Shown: positions 6,651 through 13,301, counted from the stretch's first letter. The stretch is DNA of 25,933 nt from an archaeon (GCA_024274695.1 JAJSAI010000024.1:1-25933); one strand, 5' to 3'. The notes: generated from the letters alone by a model not told the origin. A program made the numbers and translations.

Positions 6651-6919
6651 CATGTCCTGGGAGGGCTTCTGGAAGGATAGTCAAGTCCCCTGAAGAAAGG
6701 GGGATACTGGTCTTAGGAAAGGCTTTTCCTGACCTGGTTCTGAACCCGAGGGTGACAAAAGGCCTGATACTCAAGGAAGGAGGTCTGCTGTCCCATCCTG
6801 CCGTGCTCGCGAGAGAGCACAGGATCCCCTGCGTGGTGTGCCCTGATTTTGACCTGGACCACGGGATCGTGGAACTGGACGCGTTCCACGGAATAATAAG
6901 GGTACTGGAGGAAGAGTGA
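6623..6919 (+). CDS. Phosphohistidine (PEP-utilizing mobile) domain protein (98 aa)
   Basis: A complete stand-alone swivelling domain. The opening GIACPGRASGRIV matches the start of the mobile domain, and GGLLSHPAVLAREHRIPCVV carries the catalytic His at residue 58 with the usual Gly-Gly, Ser, Ala-Arg-Glu and Ile-Pro context. In PEP synthase and related enzymes this His is phosphorylated and moves between active sites. Here the domain is not fused to anything. Its start lies 28 nt inside the upstream helical gene, in the -1 frame, with a GGGGGT site about 8 nt ahead of the ATG. The ATP-grasp partner is not in the window. Confidence 0.8.
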   Translation: MGKVFKAGIACPGRASGRIVKSPEERGILVLGKAFPDLVLNPRVTKGLILKEGGLLSHPAVLAREHRIPCVVCPDFDLDHGIVELDAFHGIIRVLEEE

Positions 6920-6951
6920 GGAAAAGTGCTGCGGTTTTTCACTTCTTCCTC
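6918..6951. terminator. Inverted repeat between convergent genes
   Basis: GAGGAAAAGTG (6918-6928) pairs with CACTTCTTCCTC (6940-6951) with one bulge, with a T-rich loop. It spans the ends of the phosphohistidine gene (+) and the polyprenyl synthase gene (-) and could serve as a shared 3'-end signal. Part of the right arm codes for the Lys/Arg-rich tail of the synthase, so the pairing may be partly coincidental. Confidence 0.3.
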
Positions 6952-7958
6952 TTCACAACGTAGGTTATGCTGTCCCTGGCGATCTCCTTGACAGGGGACT
7001 CTAGAACGTCTCTTGTGTTCCTCTCGAACGCTTCTAGGGCCTCTTTCATGAACTCTTCCATCTTCTTTTCGGCGTAGGCCACGCTCCCGTACTCGACGAA
7101 CTTTTCTGCCACCCACTCAACTTCCTCGTCTGTCTTGGCTTCTCTTGGCTTAGCGTATATTGCTTTCAGCCGCTCTAGCTCATTCGCGGGAGCGTTCTGG
7201 ACAGCGTGCCATAGTATCAGGGTCTTGACTCCCTCGCGTATGTCGTTCCTAACGCTCTTCCCGAAGGTTTCAGGGTCTGACGTGACGTCAAGAATGTCGT
7301 CCTTCATCTGGAACGCTCTTCCCACGGGCCTTCCGTACTCTGCTATTTTTTCCACGGTCTCAGGGTCTGCTCCTGCTATTATTGCCCCCATCTGCATTGG
7401 CCCGTACACGGAATAATAAGCGCTCTTGGCCTCTATGGACTTGTAGTAGTCTTCTGGAGTGAACTTCGTGATGTCCTTGCTCTCGGTGAGCTTCATGTCA
7501 AGGTACTGTCCTTCCATGGTAACGAGCAGCATGTCATAAAATTTGTCAAGGTACCTTCTCTTGGTCTCTGGATCAAACTGGTCTGCGGCGTCAAACGCGA
7601 TCCTCCACTGGATCATGTGAAGCGCGTCTCCAGCGTTGATAGCGTACTCTGGCCCGTACAGCACGTGCGCGCTTGGCTTGCCTCTCCTCAGGTCAGCCTG
7701 GTCGTACCAGTCGTCGTGCATTAGTATCCAGTCCTCCGAGGACTGCATTGCCGCGGCGGGCAGCACCGCTTTTTCCACGTCTCCCCCGTACAATTCGGTC
7801 CACAGGATCAGGTACGCGGGTCTCTTGTATTTTCCCCTCCTGTCCACGTAGTCCCTGACCATCTTGTAGTGTTCTTTTGGTTCCCTGTCAGGGAGGTACT
7901 CACAGATCTTGTTGTACACTTTGTCAGCGTGTTTGGCAGCGTATTCCACGAAATTCAT
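6939..7958 (-). CDS. Polyprenyl diphosphate synthase, divergent paralog (339 aa)
   Basis: A trans-isoprenyl diphosphate synthase. The first Asp-rich motif is DDWYD at residues 82-86 followed by RRGKPSAH, and the second is DDILD at 220-224. Both are intact, so Mg-dependent chain elongation with allylic diphosphate and isopentenyl diphosphate is likely. The residue five before the first motif is Trp (SEDWILMHDD); a bulky side chain there usually limits product length in archaeal enzymes. The gene follows the paralog at 7979-9064 after 20 nt with GGAGG ahead of its ATG, so they form one operon. It may make geranylgeranyl or farnesyl diphosphate for membrane lipids, or be a partner subunit. Product length is inference. 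Confidence 0.85.
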   Translation of the reverse strand: MNFVEYAAKHADKVYNKICEYLPDREPKEHYKMVRDYVDRRGKYKRPAYLILWTELYGGDVEKAVLPAAAMQSSEDWILMHDDWYDQADLRRGKPSAHVLYGPEYAINAGDALHMIQWRIAFDAADQFDPETKRRYLDKFYDMLLVTMEGQYLDMKLTESKDITKFTPEDYYKSIEAKSAYYSVYGPMQMGAIIAGADPETVEKIAEYGRPVGRAFQMKDDILDVTSDPETFGKSVRNDIREGVKTLILWHAVQNAPANELERLKAIYAKPREAKTDEEVEWVAEKFVEYGSVAYAEKKMEEFMKEALEAFERNTRDVLESPVKEIARDSITYVVKRKK

Positions 7959-7978
7959 TCAGACCATTCCTCCTTTTT

Positions 7979-9064
7979 TCAAACATCTCTTTCTATCAGG
8001 AACCTTGCGAATGCGTGAAGCATTTCTTTCGCCTCGTTCTCAGGGATGTCGTCCTTTATCTCTTCCCAAGCGCTTGACATTATTTCTCTTGCTTTTTGCT
8101 TGGCGTACTCCACGCTCCCGTACTTTTTGATGATCTCGATCGCTTCCCTGATCTTTTCCTTGTCCTTGGTATGCTCGTCAAGAATCTCTGTGAGCCTCTT
8201 CTTGTCCTCCGGGTTTGCCACTTGCAGGGTGTGAATGACCATCAGGCTCCTCTTGCCTTCTGTTATGTCAGATCCAATGTAGTCCGCGGTGAACTGTCCT
8301 TTGCCGCTCGTGGCGGTAAGGTTAAGGATATCATCCTGGATCTGGAACGCCACCCCCACTGCTTCAGCGTACCTTCCTGCTTTTTCCACGAGCGCGTCAT
8401 CTGCTCCCGCGAGTATCGCGGCCAGCTTGGCGCTCAGTCTCGCGAGGGTTCCTGTCTTGAACGCACACATCTGCAGGTAGTTGGCCTCAGTGACGTGCTC
8501 TGAGTTCTTACTGTTCTTGTGCCAGTACAAGTCCATGGCCTGCCCAATGCTTATGTTTATCATTTCCTGGGCGTAAGTGTTATAGATCTTCAGCTTGGTC
8601 TGGTCATCCAGGTAATCCGCGTTCCTCAGGAGCACGATCAGGGGAAGGAAGTACATGGTGTTCCCAAAGTTTATGGCAATGTCTTCTCCGAAGAGAATGT
8701 GGGCTGCCGGCCTCCCTCTCCTGAGATCGCTCTTGTCCTCTATATCATCTATTACTATGGTCCCGTTGTGGATGAGTTCTGGGATCACGACAAAGTCCTT
8801 CACTTTTTCAGGATCTCCTCCAAGGGCTTCAACCAGCATCAGGAACAGGGCGGGCCTCCATCTTTTTCCTCCCCTGTCCAGGAAGTCCCACATGGGCTTT
8901 GCTATCGCCTCGTTCACTGCTTTTATGTCGTACTCGTACCTGGGTTTTCCGCACAGGAACTCAAGCTTTTCCTCATCGTACTCTCTGGGAGCATACTTTT
9001 CAAGCATCTTGTCTATTTCAGGCTTTTTTGCCTTGAGCACGTTTATTATTTCCTTTGGGTCCAT
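7979..9064 (-). CDS. Polyprenyl diphosphate synthase, GGPP synthase-like (361 aa)
   Basis: Motifs in order: GGKRWRPAL near residue 65, IPELIHNGTIVIDDIED with the first Asp-rich motif at 106-110, RRGRPAAH, then FQIQDDILN at about 241-248 as the second motif. The last position of the second motif is Asn instead of the common Asp. Gly and Thr at -5 and -4 from the first motif are small, which allows a longer product than the paralog. This is most likely the geranylgeranyl diphosphate synthase supplying archaeal ether lipids. It leads a two-gene operon with GAGGTG 9 nt ahead of the ATG and a TATA box at 9107-9115. The paralogs differ enough that they probably have different products or form a heteromer. 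Confidence 0.88.
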   Translation of the reverse strand: MDPKEIINVLKAKKPEIDKMLEKYAPREYDEEKLEFLCGKPRYEYDIKAVNEAIAKPMWDFLDRGGKRWRPALFLMLVEALGGDPEKVKDFVVIPELIHNGTIVIDDIEDKSDLRRGRPAAHILFGEDIAINFGNTMYFLPLIVLLRNADYLDDQTKLKIYNTYAQEMINISIGQAMDLYWHKNSKNSEHVTEANYLQMCAFKTGTLARLSAKLAAILAGADDALVEKAGRYAEAVGVAFQIQDDILNLTATSGKGQFTADYIGSDITEGKRSLMVIHTLQVANPEDKKRLTEILDEHTKDKEKIREAIEIIKKYGSVEYAKQKAREIMSSAWEEIKDDIPENEAKEMLHAFARFLIERDV

Positions 9065-9106
9065 CCAGTGAACACCTCTTGCTGGGTAAAAACTCTTTAC
9101 GTTGAC

Positions 9107-9115
9107 TATAAAAAC
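9107..9115 (-). promoter_or_regulatory. TATA box of the polyprenyl synthase operon
   Basis: Minus-strand GTTTTTATA lies about 45 nt before ATG 9064, leaving a short leader that contains the GAGGTG site. Confidence 0.5.
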
Positions 9116-9139
9116 ATTTCCACGGCAACCGACGTTTTT

Positions 9140-10675
9140 TCAGGCTTTTCTCCTGAGTCTCTTGCAGGCGAAGTCAGGGTCAAGGCTTGCCAGGAAAGGG
9201 CCCAGCCTGGGGCCCCTGTCAGCGCCCAGTAAAAGCCTGTAGGCTGTTCTGAAGACCTCTCTCGCGCTCGCCCCTTCCTCTTCAGCGTACTCTCTGATCT
9301 TCTCTTGTAGGAGTGTGCCGTCAGCCCCTTTTTCCACGAGGTCCGCTATCCTTTCCAGCACCCTTGCTTCTTTCTCGGGCACGCTCACGCTAGGCAGTTC
9401 CTCCAGGACCTTGAACCTGAACTGTTCCGGCGCTACCTCGTTAACCCAGTTCCACGCTCTCTCAAGCCTTTCGGCCGCAAGCTTTCTGGACTCTTCCCCC
9501 GCGTCCTTCAGGTGCCCTGTCCTGCGCGTGAGTATCTCCAGGGCCCTTTCCTTGTTCCCGAGCGCCACCTGGATTATGTTAACGCAGACCGAGAACGGGA
9601 CCCTCACAGGCTTTTCTTCAGGCAGTCTTATCACCGCGAGGGAGTACCTTCTCCTCTCGTTATCATCCCCTTCTCCTGAGAAGAACGCTTCTTCCGCCTC
9701 GTCAAAATAGTTGTACGCGTTCAAGATGTCCTGGTCCAACGGCACTTCCAGGGCCTTGTTTATCTTCATGGTGTACAAGTACCTGAGCACCGCGGGCTCA
9801 AAGTACCTGAGGAGCTGCGAGACAGAAACCACGTTCCCAGCGCTGGAACTCATCTTCCCTTTCGCGCCCTTCAGGTAAATGAACTCGTACACTGGGCTTA
9901 TGGGGGGCTCGTGCCCGAAGATCTCTCTTGCTATGAGCACTCCTGTATCCCAGCTCCCCCCTGCAGCGTGGTGGTCTTTTCCCGCTGACTCAAAGTCAAC
10001 ATCATAGTGCGTCCACCTCATGGGCCAGTCAACACGCCACTTCAGCTTTACTATCCCCTTTTTCCTGAAGTCAAACTCTTCCGAGTGCCCGCAAGCGCAC
10101 GAGTACCTTATTCTGTACTCTCCGAGGTACTCTTGTTCCTGCACCTCTTTCCCGCACCTGCTGCAGTACACTACTGTGGGCATCCAGTCCGGAGGGTGGG
10201 GTTCTGACCTGAACCTGTTCAGGATATCCCTTATCCTGTTTCTGTTCTTGAGCGCGGTCTTCACCTCCTCAGCGAACCTGCACTCCACGTACTCCTCGGT
10301 CATGCGGACAACGCTTGCCACTATCCCCATTCTCTCAAGCTCTTCCAGCAAGGGCTCCTCGTAGTGCTCTGCGTAAGACTCGTGGCACCCGTGAGGATCT
10401 GGCACGCGGGACAACGGCATTCCAATGTATTCCCCGTACTCTTTCGGGACGCCCTTCGGGACCTTCCTGAACCTGTCGTAGTCGTCGAACACGAACTGGT
10501 GGACCGCGTTCACCCCTTTTTCTATGAGCGCCCGGTACACCAGGTCCTGGGTCATTATCTCTCTGAAGTTCCCCGCGTGCACGATCCCAGAAGGACTTAT
10601 CCCGGACTCCACAAGGTACTTCTCTTTTTCTTTCCTCCGGATGACCTGTTCAGCGTACTTGTCAGCCCAGTGCAT
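9140..10675 (-). CDS. lysS: Lysyl-tRNA synthetase, class I
   Basis: Charges tRNA-Lys with lysine in the cytoplasm. It is the class I, Rossmann-fold type found in most archaea and some bacteria. The N-terminus MHWADKYAEQ is typical, and the HIGH equivalent is PSGIVHAGN at about residues 28-36. The KMSKS equivalent is KMSSS at about 274-278, followed by AGN. CSRCG and SCACGH form a probable zinc site at about 171-197. Length (511 aa) is normal. I prefer ATG 10675 because family members start MxHWAD; a GTG at 10684 would add three residues and overlaps the upstream stop as GTGA. It is coupled to a coiled-coil gene upstream, and a tRNA-Lys gene lies on the same strand about 640 bp upstream. Confidence 0.95.
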   Translation of the reverse strand: MHWADKYAEQVIRRKEKEKYLVESGISPSGIVHAGNFREIMTQDLVYRALIEKGVNAVHQFVFDDYDRFRKVPKGVPKEYGEYIGMPLSRVPDPHGCHESYAEHYEEPLLEELERMGIVASVVRMTEEYVECRFAEEVKTALKNRNRIRDILNRFRSEPHPPDWMPTVVYCSRCGKEVQEQEYLGEYRIRYSCACGHSEEFDFRKKGIVKLKWRVDWPMRWTHYDVDFESAGKDHHAAGGSWDTGVLIAREIFGHEPPISPVYEFIYLKGAKGKMSSSAGNVVSVSQLLRYFEPAVLRYLYTMKINKALEVPLDQDILNAYNYFDEAEEAFFSGEGDDNERRRYSLAVIRLPEEKPVRVPFSVCVNIIQVALGNKERALEILTRRTGHLKDAGEESRKLAAERLERAWNWVNEVAPEQFRFKVLEELPSVSVPEKEARVLERIADLVEKGADGTLLQEKIREYAEEEGASAREVFRTAYRLLLGADRGPRLGPFLASLDPDFACKRLRRKA

Positions 10676-10680
10676 AAGAA

Positions 10681-11064
10681 TCACTTTCTCCTTTTTTCTG
10701 ACTTTTCAAGCTCTGCCTCAAGCTGCCCGAGCTTTTTGTCCAGCTCGAAGTTCAAGAGCACCAGCGCGTCGTTCCTTTTGACCTCCCGCAGGCTCGGGTT
10801 CACTGCAATGCTCTTCATCTGATTGTACAAGGACTTTATTTCTTCAAGCAGCTTCTCTTCTTGAGGGGTCATGCCTCCCCTGAACTTTATTCTTTCCACT
10901 GCCGCGTGAATCCTGTCCAGGTTCTCGTTGATCGCCTCCTGCAAGGGCTCCTCGTGAATCCTGCGGTATGCTCTGTCCACTGCCTGCGATTCAGAGGCCG
11001 CTCTTGCTCTCCTCCTGGAGACCTCAAGATCTTTTTTCAGGATCCTAAGCTTCCTTTTGGGCAT
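10681..11064 (-). CDS. Unrecognised coiled-coil protein upstream of lysS (127 aa)
   Basis: I do not recognise a family. The N-terminus is strongly basic (MPKRKLRILKKDLEVSRRRAR), the rest is helical and charged with heptad-like stretches, and there is no membrane segment or Cys. Two in-frame ATGs exist (11073 and 11064). A TATA-like TTTTTTAAC at 11087-11095 is centred about 27 nt before 11064, so I favour the second as a leaderless start. Its stop touches the lysS start region, so the two are co-transcribed. The basic tail and coiled coil would fit an RNA- or ribosome-associated role, but that is only a guess. Confidence 0.6.
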   Translation of the reverse strand: MPKRKLRILKKDLEVSRRRARAASESQAVDRAYRRIHEEPLQEAINENLDRIHAAVERIKFRGGMTPQEEKLLEEIKSLYNQMKSIAVNPSLREVKRNDALVLLNFELDKKLGQLEAELEKSEKRRK

Positions 11065-11086
11065 GGTAACCATTACTCAGAACAAG

Positions 11087-11095
11087 TTAAAAAAC
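11087..11095 (-). promoter_or_regulatory. TATA box of the coiled-coil/lysS operon
   Basis: Minus-strand TTTTTTAAC lies just before the gene and directly abuts the tRNA-Lys 3' fragment at 11098. Any event that created that fragment therefore ended at this promoter. Confidence 0.4.
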
Positions 11096-11097
11096 TG

Positions 11098-11130
11098 GCG
11101 GGCCCAGGGGGATCCGAAAGGGGAGACACC
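11098..11130 (-). pseudogene. Duplicated 3' fragment of tRNA-Lys (attachment-site-like)
   Basis: The first 16 bases (11098-11113) are identical to the 3' end of tRNA-Lys with its next base (11321-11336). CGAA and GACACC also align in order, with one inserted base. The half that codes the 5' strand of the T stem differs (GGGG where the tRNA gene has CCCCC on this strand), so the fragment cannot fold as a T arm. Only the 3' part of the tRNA is present. Direct repeats of a tRNA 3' end are the usual footprint of integrase-mediated insertion; here they bracket about 223 bp. Confidence 0.6.
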
Positions 11131-11173
11131 TGCGGTTTCTCCCTCTACCCTCTTCCCTTTTTGGTTGGAATGA

Positions 11174-11277
11174 GAAATTGAAGGGAATAGGATAATCGGG
11201 GAATACCAAAAGGGCGTTGCCCTTTTGGATCATCTAGGAACCTTTGGTTCCTGGTATGGAACAGTAGATGCCCCTTA
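11174..11277. repeat. Two-hairpin repeat element, copy A
   Basis: Hairpin 1 is a perfect 10-bp stem CCAAAAGGGC (11206-11215) with GCCCTTTTGG (11219-11228) and loop GTT. After five bases comes hairpin 2, a 9-bp stem (11234-11242 with 11246-11254, one T-G pair) and loop TTT. The conserved flanks are GAAGGGAATAGGATAATCGG upstream and AACAGTAGATGCCCCTTA downstream. A second copy ends the window (25828-25933). There is no open reading frame. Strand is unknown because the sequence is largely self-complementary. Confidence 0.75.
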
Positions 11278-11294
11278 CCGGTTCGGATGGGTTG

Positions 11295-11319
11295 ATAAGG
11301 GCGGGGAAGGCGCCCTTAT
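11295..11319. repeat. Perfect 9-bp inverted repeat beside tRNA-Lys
   Basis: ATAAGGGCG (11295-11303) and CGCCCTTAT (11311-11319) are perfect inverse complements around a 7-base loop, ending one base before the tRNA-Lys direct repeat. The left arm (TAAGGG) can alternatively pair with CCCTTA at 11272-11277 at the end of repeat copy A. It could be the end of an inserted element or a 3' structure of the tRNA transcript. Confidence 0.55.
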
Positions 11320-11321
11320 AG

Positions 11322-11396
11322 CGGGCCCAGGGGGATTCGAACCCCCGACACCCAGGTTAAGAGCCTGGTGCTCTAGCCAGACTGAGCTATGGGCCC
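11322..11396 (-). tRNA. tRNA-Lys(CUU)
   Basis: On the minus strand a full 75-nt cloverleaf is seen: acceptor GGGCCCA with TGGGCCC, D stem GCTC/GAGC, anticodon stem CCAGG/CCTGG with loop CTCTTAA giving anticodon CTT, and T arm GGGGG-TTCGAAT-CCCCC. The discriminator is G, CCA is not encoded, and there is no intron. An AT-rich TATA-like run lies near 11414-11422. The class I LysRS gene lies downstream on the same strand. Confidence 0.96.
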
Positions 11397-11431
11397 AGTA
11401 GGACTCCGCGCATACTTTTTATTCCAGCTTG

Positions 11432-11440
11432 TTTTAAAAA
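11432..11440 (+). promoter_or_regulatory. TATA box of trm56 (leaderless)
   Basis: TTTTAAAAA is centred about 26 nt before ATG 11462, and there is only a poor ribosome binding site (GGAAGTGG) between them. Confidence 0.45.
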
Positions 11441-11461
11441 GGTTGCTGGAAGTGGCTGCCT

Positions 11462-11983
11462 ATGGCAAGGGTTACCGTCCTGCGGCTGGGGCACAGGCGG
11501 GAGAGGGACAAGAGGATATCCACGCACGTGGGCCTTGTCGCGAGAGCGTTCGGGGCCAGCGAGATAGTGTACTCAGGAGAAGAGGACGCAAGGCTTTTGG
11601 AGAGCGTGAACAGTGTTGCCCTGGAGTGGGGCGGGCCGTTCAAAGCCGCGTACCAGAAGGAATGGAAGAGGTTTATGAAAAACTTTCAGGGGATAAAGGT
11701 TCACTTGACAATGTACGGGATTCCTTTCCAGGAGAAACTTCCTGAGATAAGGTCTGCGGGGAAGGACGTGCTCGTGGTGGTCGGAGGAGAGAAAGTGCCT
11801 CCCGAGGCGTACCATCTCGCGGACTACAATCTCGCGGTCACGAGCCAGCCGCATTCTGAAGTCGCTGCCCTCGCGGTCTTCTTGTACGAGTACCACGAGC
11901 ACAGGGAGCCTGTTTTCAAGAGCCCACGCAAGATGATAGTCCCTCAGGAGAGGGGAAAGAAGGTTATTGAGAAAAACGGTTAA
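11462..11983 (+). CDS. trm56: tRNA (cytidine(56)-2'-O)-methyltransferase
   Basis: An archaea-specific SPOUT-class enzyme that methylates the 2'-OH of C56 in the T loop of tRNAs using S-adenosylmethionine. The hallmark segments are in order: VLRLGHRRERDKRISTHVGL at the N-terminus, then ARAFGASEIVYSG, then the knotted cofactor region VVVGGEKVPPEAYHLADYN and QPHSEVAALAVFLYE. At 173 residues it has normal family length. It is divergent from tRNA-Lys, whose C56 lies in its conserved T loop. Its stop codon falls inside the TATA box of the following tfe gene. Confidence 0.95.
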   Translation: MARVTVLRLGHRRERDKRISTHVGLVARAFGASEIVYSGEEDARLLESVNSVALEWGGPFKAAYQKEWKRFMKNFQGIKVHLTMYGIPFQEKLPEIRSAGKDVLVVVGGEKVPPEAYHLADYNLAVTSQPHSEVAALAVFLYEYHEHREPVFKSPRKMIVPQERGKKVIEKNG

Positions 11984-11987
11984 ATAC
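11980..11987 (+). promoter_or_regulatory. TATA box of tfe overlapping the trm56 stop
   Basis: TTAAATAC contains the TAA stop of trm56 and is centred 23-26 nt before the two candidate ATGs of tfe (12007, 12010). Confidence 0.5.
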
Positions 11988-12006
11988 CTGTTGATCGGAA
12001 AAGAGT

Positions 12007-12570
12007 ATGATGCCCAAGCTCAACCTGAACGATCCCCTGGTAAAGGAGTTCATTTCTACTCACGCCGGAGAACAAGGTTACCTGGTTCTCAAGGCCATTG
12101 GAAAGGGCAAGACAGACGAGCAGATCTCCAGAAAGCTCAAGATCCGGGTGAACGACGTCAGGTCAATTCTCAACACTCTGCACTACATGGGCGTGATAAC
12201 CTACACCAAGGTCAGGGACAGGCCGAACTGGTACACGTACACCTGGTTCCTCCGGGAGGAAAGGATAATAGAACTCCTGCGCGAAAGGTACGAGGAGGAA
12301 CTGAAAAAACTGGAGGAAAAGCTTGCTTTTGAGAACACGTACACCTTCTTCAGGTGCGGTAACAAGTGCGAGAAACTTCCTTTCGAGCTCGCGTTCGAGT
12401 ACGATTTCAAGTGTCCTGAGTGTGGGTCTCCCCTGAAAGAGTATGATAACACTCCTGACAAGAGGAAGATAAGAAGGAAAATGAACATGATAAGCAACCT
12501 TCTTTCAAGCATTCAGGACAACGGTTTCGGGAAGAGAAAGTCTGCGGGAAAGAAAAAGAAAGCGCGCTAG
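12007..12570 (+). CDS. tfe: Transcription initiation factor E, alpha subunit
   Basis: Archaeal TFE, homologous to the N-terminal half of eukaryotic TFIIE-alpha. It helps RNA polymerase open promoter DNA together with TBP and TFB. Residues about 8-85 form the extended winged helix (DEQISRKLKIRVNDVRSILN, then GVITYTKVRD). A charged helix (about 85-108) links to a zinc ribbon with Cys117, Cys121, Cys136 and Cys139 (CGNKC, then CPECG). The tail is very basic. ATG 12007 and 12010 are both possible. Its last bases overlap by 4 nt with the convergent KaiC-like gene. Confidence 0.95.
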   Translation: MMPKLNLNDPLVKEFISTHAGEQGYLVLKAIGKGKTDEQISRKLKIRVNDVRSILNTLHYMGVITYTKVRDRPNWYTYTWFLREERIIELLRERYEEELKKLEEKLAFENTYTFFRCGNKCEKLPFELAFEYDFKCPECGSPLKEYDNTPDKRKIRRKMNMISNLLSSIQDNGFGKRKSAGKKKKAR

Positions 12571-13241
12571 AGGATTTCCCTTATCCTGTGCACTTTTATT
12601 CCTTTCTTTGTTATCTCAAGCGGGTGCACGCTGGTGTCGTGCAGCACGCCCCTCATTTTCCTCACGCTTATTCCCCTTATCACCGTTGAGTCCTTCTGGA
12701 TGAAGTGAAGTAATATCACCCCGTCCAGCACGAACTCCTCAACCCCGAAAGAAGAAATGTTAGGACTGTTGTCAGGAATTTCGGATATCAGCAGGCCCGT
12801 CACTCCCGCGTTCCTGAGAACGTGCCTGAGCTCTATGAGGCTTTTCCTGAAATTGTACTTTGACTCAAAGAACTGGCCCAGCACGCTCAAAGAATCCAGG
12901 ACAAGCCTGCCAGCTCCCAGCTTGTCAATGTTGTCCTCCAGGTCTGACAGGAACGCCTCGAACCTGTACAACTCGCTCTTGATTATGTTGAACTGTCCGG
13001 AGTTCACCCTGTCCTCAAGCTTCCAGTTGAAGACCGACAGGGTGTCAAGCAGGTCTCTCTTGTCAAGCTCGAACGTGTAGTAGATTCCAGGGTCTCTTGA
13101 GCGGTACAAGAACTCTGACGCCAGGAGCACTTTTCCCGCTCCGCAGGGGCCTGACAAGAGTATGCCTGCTCCCTTGGGCATGCCCTCAGGGAGCACTGCA
13201 TCCATCCCCTGTATCCCCGGGTCTATTCTTCCGACAGCCAT
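12567..13241 (-). CDS. KaiC-like RecA-fold ATPase with altered Walker A (224 aa)
   Basis: A single-domain member of the KaiC/RadA-like group common in archaea. It starts GRIDPGIQGMDAVLPEGMPKG, then a P-loop GPCGAGKV at residues 31-38, a YYTFELD strand with a Glu where KaiC-type proteins carry the catalytic acid, and a Walker B-like RLVLDSLSVL near 112-121. The P-loop residue that normally is Ser or Thr after Lys is Val, which should weaken Mg-ATP binding. Such proteins are often associated with signalling or motility in archaea. It stands alone with its own TATA box (13266-13273), next to a pilus locus. A link with the pilus is possible but unproven. Confidence 0.8.
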   Translation of the reverse strand: MAVGRIDPGIQGMDAVLPEGMPKGAGILLSGPCGAGKVLLASEFLYRSRDPGIYYTFELDKRDLLDTLSVFNWKLEDRVNSGQFNIIKSELYRFEAFLSDLEDNIDKLGAGRLVLDSLSVLGQFFESKYNFRKSLIELRHVLRNAGVTGLLISEIPDNSPNISSFGVEEFVLDGVILLHFIQKDSTVIRGISVRKMRGVLHDTSVHPLEITKKGIKVHRIREIL

Positions 13242-13265
13242 CCTCTAAAGAGAAAGAACCGAGAG

Positions 13266-13273
13266 TATTATAA
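13266..13273 (-). promoter_or_regulatory. TATA box of the KaiC-like gene (leaderless)
   Basis: Minus-strand TTATAATA, centred about 28 nt before ATG 13241. There is no clear ribosome binding site ahead of the start. Confidence 0.5.
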
Positions 13274-13288
13274 CCTTTCGGGTGGCGG

Positions 13289-13301
13289 GAAAAAACAAAA
13301 A
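13289..13301 (-). terminator. T-rich 3' end of the major-type pilin gene
   Basis: On the minus strand TTTTTGTTTTTT follows the pilin stop by about 40 nt. Oligo-T tracts are the usual intrinsic termination signal in archaea. Confidence 0.5.

Noticed and set aside
11174-11320. CRISPR array or rRNA/SRP/RNase P RNA as explanation of the hairpin region
   Set aside because: There are no evenly spaced direct repeats, the element is too short, and none of the conserved cores of these RNAs can be seen.
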